A DNA stretch of 5,100 nucleotides from Candidatus Auribacterota bacterium (GTDB lineage: Bacteria > Auribacterota > UBA6266): NCBI GenBank assembly GCA_016933315.1, contig JAFGBE010000117.1, forward strand, positions 1 through 5,100, given 5' to 3'. Within the stretch, counting starts at the first letter, position 1; each line of letters opens with the position of its first letter. Shown one piece after another: positions 1 through 5,100 of this stretch. The notes beneath the pieces are model-generated. The model made no database searches. It was not told where the DNA came from and was given only the letters and a program-made list of their open reading frames with translations. The translations under genes were made by a program, and so were the position numbers.

Positions 1-956
1 AAAAACACAAAGCGGAATATTATTCGGCTTCAAGAGAAGAAGAGGTATACAACAATATCGCCCGGATAAACAAGGGGATTCTAGATAAAAATTCCCTTCA
101 AAATATCTACAGAGAAATAATGTCCGCCTCTCTTGCGCTGGAAAAAAATATAACCGTCGCTTTTTTGGGCCCTGAAGCCTCGTTTACGCAGATGGCTGCT
201 TCCAAAAAGTTCGGTTCCTCCGTAAAATATCTGCCTGCGGTTTCCATCTCGGATGTTTTCAGCCTTGTTGAAAAAGGAAGCGCCGATTACGGTGTCGTCC
301 CGATAGAAAATTCGATAGAAGGCGGTGTTACGCATACGCTGGATATGTTTATCGATGCAGACCTTAAAATCTGCGCCGAGATTTATCTGGAGATAACGCA
401 CTACCTGATAGGCAATTGCTCTTTAAGGGCGATAAAGAAAATATATTCAAAGCCGGAGGTTTTCGGGCAATGCAGGTTATGGCTTGAAGCCAATCTTCCG
501 GGTTTGGAGTATATACCGGCATCCAGTACTGCGGCCGCCACCATAAGGGCAGCCAGGGAAAAAAATGCCGCCGCTATCGCCAGCAGCCTGGCCGCGGAAA
601 AATATAATATGAAAATCCTGGCAAGTTCAATCCAGGACACGGCGCATAACGAGACCAGGTTTTTGATTGTCGGGGGGAGTTACAGCAAAAAAAGCAGAAA
701 GAACAAAACATCGGTTTTGCTTATGATAAAAGATAAGGTCGGGGCTCTTTATGAATTATTGCAGCCATTCAAGAAGATGAAGATAAATCTTACGAAAATC
801 GAATCGAGGCCTTCGCGGAAAAGGGCGTGGGAGTATTACTTCTTTGTGGATTTTGACGGATATGTGGAAGATGAGAAAATAAAAAAATGCATAAAGGGTA
901 TCTCCAGGCACTGTAAACTTGTCAAGATACTGGGGTCTTATCCCAGGGTGCGTTAA
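1..956 (+). CDS. pheA: Bifunctional chorismate mutase/prephenate dehydratase (P-protein), 5' partial
   Basis: This cytoplasmic enzyme converts chorismate to prephenate and then to phenylpyruvate, committing carbon to phenylalanine. The frame is open from the window edge (first whole codon at base 3) and gives 317 residues ending at TAA 954-956. Residues 1-47 are the end of an AroQ chorismate mutase domain, with the Arg11-Glu12 pair, the REIMSASLALE helix (37-47), and Ser43 and Glu47 where E. coli has Ser84 and Gln88. The dehydratase domain follows: GPEASFT (56-62), VPIENSIEGGVTHTLD (99-114), FGQCRLWL (154-161) and the TRF motif (218-220). A C-terminal ACT domain carries GAL (247-249) and ESRP (267-270), the usual phenylalanine-binding signature, so feedback inhibition by Phe is expected. 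The ATG at 120 is internal (residue 40, a conserved Met in the mutase helix) and should not be taken as the start. An estimated 40-55 N-terminal residues are missing. Twelve bases separate it from hisC. Confidence 0.95.
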   Translation, partial: KHKAEYYSASREEEVYNNIARINKGILDKNSLQNIYREIMSASLALEKNITVAFLGPEASFTQMAASKKFGSSVKYLPAVSISDVFSLVEKGSADYGVVPIENSIEGGVTHTLDMFIDADLKICAEIYLEITHYLIGNCSLRAIKKIYSKPEVFGQCRLWLEANLPGLEYIPASSTAAATIRAAREKNAAAIASSLAAEKYNMKILASSIQDTAHNETRFLIVGGSYSKKSRKNKTSVLLMIKDKVGALYELLQPFKKMKINLTKIESRPSRKRAWEYYFFVDFDGYVEDEKIKKCIKGISRHCKLVKILGSYPRVR

Positions 957-968
957 AATAAATATCTT

Positions 969-2075
969 ATGATACCTCTGCCTAAAAAACATATTATTTC
1001 GCTAAATCCTTACTCGCCCGGCAAGCCGATTGAAGAAGTTAAACGGGAGTTAGGGTTAAAAAAAGTAATTAAGATGGCTTCCAATGAAAATCCCCTGGGG
1101 CCGTCGCCTCTTGCTTTAAAGGCGGCCTACAAGGCCCTGAAAAAGGTGCACCTGTATCCCGAGTCAGGTTCATACTACCTGTGCAGGAAACTTGCAGCCT
1201 CCCTTAATGTAAAGCCCGAGAACATTTGCCTGGGTAACGGGTCTAATGAATTAATCCTGCTTGCCATACATTCATATGCTTCAGAGCCGGAAGACCGGAT
1301 AGCATACGGCTTTCCTTCTTTTATCATTTACCGGATTATAGCCCACAGCTATGGGATTAAGACAATAGAAACAGGGTTGAGAAACCACAGGATAGACCTG
1401 GAAAAGCTGGCGGGCTCCCTGACGGAACATACAAAGATAGTTTTCCTGTGCAATCCGAATAATCCTATGGGAACGATGAACCACAGGAATGAGGTTGCGG
1501 CCTTTATAGAAAAGGTGCCGTCAAATGTCCTTACCGTGATGGATGAAGCCTACTGTGAATATGCCGACAAAAAGACTTTTCCCGATCTGGTGAAAATTTC
1601 CACTGAAAAACCCAATCTGGTTATCTTAAGGACGTTTTCGAAGATGTACGGCCTTGCAGGCCTCAGGATAGGTTATGCAATCGGGCATAAATCGATTATC
1701 GAGACGCTGAATAAAGCAAGACAGCCCTTTAACGTCAATTCGATCGCGCAATCGGCCGCTTTGGCCGCATTGGACGACCTGAAGCATGTAAAGAGGACGC
1801 TGGAGACTAATGCGGAAGGGATTGATTATATAGTTTCAAACCTGCGCAGGATGGGCGTGGAATTTATCCCAACTTCCACTAATTTTATCCTGATCAAAAC
1901 GGGCGACTCAAAAAAGTTTTTTGATATGCTTCTCGAAAAGGGTATTATTGTTAGGCCGATGGGGTCTTACGGTTTAAATGAATATATCAGGGTGACGGTC
2001 GGACTGCCTTCGGAAAACAGGAATTTTATCAGGAATTTGGAAGTTGTTATGAGCCTGACTGGAGGAAATAAATGA
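969..2075 (+). CDS. hisC: HisC-family aminotransferase (histidinol-phosphate/aromatic)
   Basis: This is a PLP-dependent fold-type I aminotransferase of 368 residues, the usual length for HisC. The N-terminal PYSPGKP (14-20) fits the family start, so ATG 969 is chosen; the next in-frame Met is residue 36. Family motifs in order are SNENPLGPSP (38-47), GNGSNELI (89-96), NPNNPMGT (162-169), DEAYCEY (192-198) with the PLP-ring Asp192, and RTFSKMYGLAGLRIGY (221-236) with Lys225 as the predicted Schiff-base lysine. RQPFNVNS (251-258) and the substrate-carboxylate Arg341 in YIRVTVG follow. HisC proteins often also transaminate aromatic keto acids, as in Bacillus, where hisC sits beside tyrA and aroE. 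Lying between pheA and aroF with no other his gene in view, it probably acts mainly on phenylpyruvate, hydroxyphenylpyruvate or prephenate. That role is inferred from context; the sequence alone does not separate the two. There is no clear Shine-Dalgarno, only the AT-rich spacer 957-968. Its stop overlaps the aroF start by 4 nt. Confidence 0.93.
   Translation: MIPLPKKHIISLNPYSPGKPIEEVKRELGLKKVIKMASNENPLGPSPLALKAAYKALKKVHLYPESGSYYLCRKLAASLNVKPENICLGNGSNELILLAIHSYASEPEDRIAYGFPSFIIYRIIAHSYGIKTIETGLRNHRIDLEKLAGSLTEHTKIVFLCNPNNPMGTMNHRNEVAAFIEKVPSNVLTVMDEAYCEYADKKTFPDLVKISTEKPNLVILRTFSKMYGLAGLRIGYAIGHKSIIETLNKARQPFNVNSIAQSAALAALDDLKHVKRTLETNAEGIDYIVSNLRRMGVEFIPTSTNFILIKTGDSKKFFDMLLEKGIIVRPMGSYGLNEYIRVTVGLPSENRNFIRNLEVVMSLTGGNK
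2061..2065 (+). promoter_or_regulatory. Ribosome binding site for aroF
   Basis: GGAGG lies inside the last codons of hisC, 6 bases before the aroF ATG at 2072. It is the best Shine-Dalgarno match at any gene junction in the window. It supports the ATG that overlaps the hisC stop codon as the true aroF start. Confidence 0.75.
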
Positions 2076-3085
2076 TTATTGTTTTAAAACCCGGAATCAC
2101 AAAAGAACAAAAGACCCATATTGTAGAAAAGATAAAAGAGCTTAAACTTACCCCCATGGTTTCAGAGGGCAAGGAGCGTACTATCATCGGCGTAATCGGT
2201 GATGAGGATATTATCAGAAACACCCCTCTGGAAGCCTTTTCGGGCGTCGAAAAAGTTATGCCGATCCTCAAACCATATAAACTGGTAAGCAAGGAATTTA
2301 AACCCGACGGCACTGTTATAAATGTCAAGGGGGTTGAAATCGGGGGAAATTTAGAAGCTATAATGGCCGGGCCATGTTCGATTGAGAATGAAAAGATGAT
2401 AATTGAAACGGCCGAGCACATAAAAAAAGCCGGCGCGCATATACTGAGAGGGGGCGCTTTTAAGCCCAGGACATCCCCCTACAGTTTCCAGGGGTTGGGC
2501 GAAAAAGGCCTGAAATTTATGGCCAAAGCCGGTAAAATTACCGGGCTGCCGATTGTTACAGAAGTTATGGATACGCGCGATGTCCGGCTTGTAGAAGAAT
2601 ACAGTGATATAATACAGATAGGCGCGCGGAACATGCAGAATTTCCATCTTTTAAAGGAAGTGGGCCTTTGCAAAAAGCCGGTTCTTCTGAAAAGGGGGTT
2701 GAGCTCCACAATAAAGGAGTTCCTTATGTCTGCGGAATACATACTTGCCGGAGGCAACAAAGATGTCATACTGTGCGAGCGCGGCATAAGGACGTTTGAA
2801 GATATGACAAGGAATACGCTTGACTTGAGCGCTGTCCCGTTGATTAAGGAGTTAAGCCATCTGCCTGTGATAGTCGACCCGAGCCACGCTACGGGCAAAA
2901 GAAGCCTTGTACTTCCGATGAGTAAAGCCGCTATCGCGGCGGGGGCGGACGGGCTTATGATAGAAGTGCATCCCGACCCTGAAAGAGCCGTGTCGGACGG
3001 CGCGCAATCGCTTAATTTTGCGGAATTCAGCAGATTGATCGAGGATATCGGGGTTATCGTAAAAGCATCCGGGAGAAAATTGTAA
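2072..3085 (+). CDS. aroF: 3-deoxy-7-phosphoheptulonate (DAHP) synthase, type I-beta with N-terminal regulatory domain
   Basis: AroF condenses phosphoenolpyruvate with erythrose 4-phosphate to DAHP, the entry step of the shikimate pathway. At 337 residues it has almost the same length as the Thermotoga maritima enzyme. Residues 1 to about 68 form the ferredoxin-like domain that begins MIIVLKPG, which in T. maritima carries Tyr/Phe inhibition. The TIM barrel follows, with MAGPCSIE (98-105), LRGGAFKPRTSPYSFQG (125-141), QIGARNMQN (182-190), LLKRG (205-209), CERGIRTF (235-242), VDPSHATG (268-275) and MIEVHPDP (296-303). The four expected metal ligands are present: Cys102, His272, Glu298 and Asp309, which as I recall are the same residue numbers as in T. 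maritima. Candidate phosphate-binding residues are Arg126, Lys131, Arg186, Lys207 and Arg237. ATG 2072 overlaps the hisC TGA as ATGA and has a GGAGG 6 bases upstream. One base separates its TAA from tyrA. No residue appears to be missing, so it should be active. Confidence 0.96.
   Translation: MIIVLKPGITKEQKTHIVEKIKELKLTPMVSEGKERTIIGVIGDEDIIRNTPLEAFSGVEKVMPILKPYKLVSKEFKPDGTVINVKGVEIGGNLEAIMAGPCSIENEKMIIETAEHIKKAGAHILRGGAFKPRTSPYSFQGLGEKGLKFMAKAGKITGLPIVTEVMDTRDVRLVEEYSDIIQIGARNMQNFHLLKEVGLCKKPVLLKRGLSSTIKEFLMSAEYILAGGNKDVILCERGIRTFEDMTRNTLDLSAVPLIKELSHLPVIVDPSHATGKRSLVLPMSKAAIAAGADGLMIEVHPDPERAVSDGAQSLNFAEFSRLIEDIGVIVKASGRKL
3071..3076 (+). promoter_or_regulatory. Probable ribosome binding site for tyrA
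   Basis: GGGAGA lies within the end of aroF, 10 bases before the tyrA ATG at 3087. The spacing is a little long but usable. The aroF TAA sits one base before this ATG, so reinitiation by ribosomes finishing aroF is equally plausible. Confidence 0.45.
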
Positions 3086-3086
3086 G

Positions 3087-3956
3087 ATGAAATTTAAGAA
3101 AGTTGTTATCGTGGGCCCGGGCCTTATAGGAGGCTCAATCGGGAAAGCCCTGCTGTCAAATAAACTTGCCGAAAAAGTTGTAGCAGTCGTAAGGAGGGAA
3201 AGCGCCGTGGATGAAGTGACCGGGGCAGGCGCCGTCACATCTGCTACAATGGATCTTGACCTGGCCATGCCGGGCGCGGAAGCTGTTGTCTTATGCACCC
3301 CTGTAAGCGCGATAGCGGATAAAGCCGAATCCGTAGCAAAACTTATTTCAAAAGAATGTCTTATAACCGATGTAGGCAGCACAAAAAGAAGCATAGTCAA
3401 GAGACTTGAGAAAATTTTTGATAACAAAGCTCTTTTTATCGGTTCCCATCCCATCGCAGGAACGGAAAAAAGAGGTGTTTCAGCCGCAAATGACAGGCTT
3501 TTCCATAATGCCGTATGCGTCCTTACGCCGACCGATAAAACGCCTCATGCCGCTGTCGCCAGGGCTCATTCTTTCTGGAAAATGCTCGGAGCCCGGTGCA
3601 TTGAAATGTCTCCCGAAAAACACGATAAAATACTGGCCAGGATAAGCCATCTGCCTCATCTTGCGGCGTATGCGCTTGTCCGTGCAATAACGGCGGATGC
3701 CGATATAGATATGAATTCAAACTTGGTCGGCGGCGGGTTTTTGGATACGACGAGGATAGCTTCATCACCCGCGAATCTATGGGCAGATATATTTTTAGAC
3801 AACAAAAAAGAAGTTCTCTCTTCGGCAAAGGAATTTGTAAAAGAGGTTAACCGTGTTATAGACGCTTTGGAAAAAGATGACAAAACCCTTCTTCAAAAAT
3901 TGCTGGAGGAGTCAAAACTAAAACGTGATAAAATCATAGAACATTTAAAGAAATGA
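3087..3956 (+). CDS. tyrA: Prephenate/arogenate dehydrogenase (TyrA)
   Basis: TyrA oxidatively decarboxylates prephenate to 4-hydroxyphenylpyruvate, or arogenate to tyrosine. The 289-residue protein is a single-function TyrA without a chorismate mutase or ACT domain. A Rossmann fold opens with VVIVGPGLIGGSIG (6-19). Then come LCTPVS (69-74), ITDVGSTK (93-100), GSHPIAGTEKRGVSAA (119-134) with the predicted catalytic His121, and MSPEKHDKILARISHLPH (174-191) with Ser187-His188. GGGFLDTTRIASSPANLW (215-232) follows, with Arg223 in the place of the substrate-binding arginine of the Aquifex enzyme. After the second strand the sequence reads AVVRRES (33-39), lacking the acidic residue typical of NAD-dependent members; this suggests NADP. 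The C-terminal stretch (about 240-289) is a charged helical dimerisation region as in relatives. The start is one base after the aroF stop. The stop overlaps the aroA ATG as ATGA. Prephenate versus arogenate preference cannot be read with confidence. Confidence 0.95.
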   Translation: MKFKKVVIVGPGLIGGSIGKALLSNKLAEKVVAVVRRESAVDEVTGAGAVTSATMDLDLAMPGAEAVVLCTPVSAIADKAESVAKLISKECLITDVGSTKRSIVKRLEKIFDNKALFIGSHPIAGTEKRGVSAANDRLFHNAVCVLTPTDKTPHAAVARAHSFWKMLGARCIEMSPEKHDKILARISHLPHLAAYALVRAITADADIDMNSNLVGGGFLDTTRIASSPANLWADIFLDNKKEVLSSAKEFVKEVNRVIDALEKDDKTLLQKLLEESKLKRDKIIEHLKK

Positions 3957-5100
3957 GTAATCTTCGCGTCAATCCTGTTTCTAAGGTCGCCGGTGAAATT
4001 GAATTACCCGGCGATAAATCTATTTCCCACAGGGCTATAATACTTGCTTCGCTTGCGGAAGGGGATTCCGAGGTGAGGGGTTTCCTCAGAAGCGAGGACT
4101 GTATGAACACAGTCTCTGTTTTCCGGAATCTCGGGGTTGATATAGGTGACGACGGCAGTCTTATAAGAATAAAAGGCTCCGGAAAAAAAGGACTTAAGAC
4201 CCCCGACAAGGATTTATATTTCGGAAATTCGGGGACTGGACTGCGCCTTACGGCGGGAGCTGTCGCCGGGTACCCCGTGACAGCCGTGCTTACAGGAGAT
4301 GAATCTCTTTCTTCAAGACCGATGTCCAGGATAATCACGCCGCTTTCCATGATGGGCTGTAACATATCGGGCGCGCCCGCGGAGAATAAGCGCGATATCA
4401 CGGCCCCTCTCAAAATAAAAGGGGGAATGCTGGAAGGCATCTTTTATGATATGCCTGTGTCAAGCGCGCAGGTTAAGTCCTGCATATTGATTGCCGGGCT
4501 GAACGCCGAAGGCACGACCATAGTGAATTCGCTTTTCCCGTGCAGGGACCATACGGAGAAACTGATTGAGTTTATGGGCGGCAAAATTCTTACGACGGAA
4601 AAATCGGTTGCTGTTAATCCGGAAGCGAAATTACATGGCGTAAATATAATTGTTCCGGGAGATTTTTCCAGCGCGGCGTTTTTAATCGCGGCGGCTATGG
4701 TAACGAAAAAATCCGAGCTTCTGATAAAAAACGTGGGGTTGAATCCCACGCGGACCGGTTTTTTGAAAATTATCCAGAAAATGGGCGCAAATGTGCAGAT
4801 TAATTATGATAACACAGGTCGCTACAGCGAGCAGGTCGGCGATATTCTTGTCAAAAGCTCTTCACTTAATGCGATTGGGATTTCGGGAAAAATAATTCCC
4901 AATATTATAGATGAAATCCCTGTTATCGCGCTTCTTGCGAGTTTTGCGGATGGCACGACCGTAATCAGGAATGCCGAAGAATTAAGGCACAAGGAATCCG
5001 ACAGGATATCGAATATCGTAAATAATCTGAAGTCTGCCGGAGCGGATATTCAGGAGACGGACGACGGGATGGTTATCAACGGGCCGTCTGAATTCAAGGC
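3953..5100 (+). CDS. aroA: 3-phosphoshikimate 1-carboxyvinyltransferase (EPSP synthase), 3' partial
   Basis: AroA transfers the enolpyruvyl group of PEP to shikimate 3-phosphate, giving EPSP. I translated the open frame by hand: 382 codons reach the window edge without a stop, about nine tenths of the usual 420-440 residues. Motifs are LPGDKSISHRA (18-28) with Lys22, Ser23 and Arg27, and YFGNSGTGLRLTAG (89-102) with Gly94 at the E. coli Gly96 position. Next are SSRPMSRIITPLSMMG (120-135), SSAQVKS (170-176), PCRDHTEKL (196-204), PGDFSSAAF (235-243) and LNPTRTGF (263-270). IIDEIPVIA (318-326) holds the predicted catalytic Asp320, and ELRHKESDRI (343-352) holds Glu348. GDKS, SAQVK, RDHTE and NPTR together match the class II EPSP synthase signature. 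ATG 3953 overlaps the tyrA TGA by 4 nt and has no strong Shine-Dalgarno close by (a GGAGGA at 3905-3910 is too far), so translation is probably coupled to tyrA. Confidence 0.97.
   Translation, partial: MSNLRVNPVSKVAGEIELPGDKSISHRAIILASLAEGDSEVRGFLRSEDCMNTVSVFRNLGVDIGDDGSLIRIKGSGKKGLKTPDKDLYFGNSGTGLRLTAGAVAGYPVTAVLTGDESLSSRPMSRIITPLSMMGCNISGAPAENKRDITAPLKIKGGMLEGIFYDMPVSSAQVKSCILIAGLNAEGTTIVNSLFPCRDHTEKLIEFMGGKILTTEKSVAVNPEAKLHGVNIIVPGDFSSAAFLIAAAMVTKKSELLIKNVGLNPTRTGFLKIIQKMGANVQINYDNTGRYSEQVGDILVKSSSLNAIGISGKIIPNIIDEIPVIALLASFADGTTVIRNAEELRHKESDRISNIVNNLKSAGADIQETDDGMVINGPSEFK

Noticed and set aside
957..968. Possible promoter or regulatory site in the pheA-hisC gap
   Set aside because: The gap is only 12 AT-rich bases with no recognisable -35/-10 pair or hairpin, so it is too short for an intergenic promoter.
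2479..2898. 139-codon open frame on the minus strand opposite aroF
   Set aside because: It is antisense to the DAHP synthase barrel, with no recognisable domain and no plausible upstream signal; a shadow frame.
2852..3454. 200-codon open frame on the minus strand across the end of aroF and the start of tyrA
   Set aside because: It lies entirely opposite two well-supported genes, resembles no family I recognise, and its composition (many Ser, Thr, Ala, Leu) is what the complement of this coding sequence would give.
3406..3645. 79-codon + strand open frame inside tyrA in another frame
   Set aside because: tyrA is intact and continuous through this region, with conserved motifs on both sides, so there is no frameshift and no reason for a second gene.
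2853..3656. A 14-base identical word, TAAGCCATCTGCCT, at 2853-2866 (aroF) and 3643-3656 (tyrA)
   Set aside because: Both copies encode the tetrapeptide SHLP in frame within conserved parts of their own families. The match is short and is explained by shared codon preference, so I do not call it a repeat element.
3934..4440. 168-codon open frame on the minus strand opposite aroA
   Set aside because: The + strand here encodes the conserved N-terminal third of EPSP synthase. The antisense product is Ser/Pro/Ile-rich with no recognisable motif.
1..5100. Mobile elements, CRISPR arrays, tRNA/rRNA genes, terminator hairpins, defence or phage genes
   Set aside because: I looked on both strands and saw none. 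The window is almost fully occupied by five housekeeping biosynthetic genes.

Overview
The window is a densely packed, single-strand block of five aromatic amino acid biosynthesis genes. All are on the + strand, and both ends are cut off. In order they are pheA (chorismate mutase/prephenate dehydratase, start missing), a hisC-family aminotransferase, aroF (type I-beta DAHP synthase), tyrA (prephenate/arogenate dehydrogenase) and aroA (EPSP synthase, end missing). The junctions are +12 nt, a 4-nt ATGA overlap, +1 nt and a second 4-nt ATGA overlap. No gene-free stretch is longer than 12 bases, and I see no room for a promoter, terminator, RNA gene or mobile element between genes. The block reads as the middle of one polycistronic operon.

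The genes form a coherent pathway. AroF makes DAHP from phosphoenolpyruvate and erythrose 4-phosphate (first step). AroA makes EPSP (sixth step). PheA converts chorismate to prephenate and then phenylpyruvate. TyrA oxidises prephenate (or arogenate) toward tyrosine. The HisC-like aminotransferase can supply the amino group to phenylpyruvate, hydroxyphenylpyruvate or prephenate, and possibly also serves histidine synthesis. Likely feedback sites are the N-terminal ferredoxin-like domain of AroF and the C-terminal ACT domain of PheA. TyrA carries no ACT domain.

The organism is a bacterium of medium GC (by eye roughly the mid-40s percent), with frequent AGG for arginine and ATA for isoleucine. 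The order pheA-hisC-tyrA-aroA resembles the aromatic 'supraoperon' of Pseudomonas (serC-pheA-hisC-tyrA/aroA-cmk-rpsA) and the hisC-tyrA-aroE run of Bacillus. Here an aroF is inserted, and tyrA and aroA are separate. The gene set, codon style and protein character suggest an uncultivated lineage such as Omnitrophota or a relative, but this is a guess from general familiarity and not shown by the sequence.

I find no undescribed biological system. The points worth checking are that pheA extends upstream of its first visible ATG, that the TyrA nucleotide-binding site points to NADP, that AroA carries the class II EPSP synthase motifs, and that aroF sits inside a supraoperon-like order.
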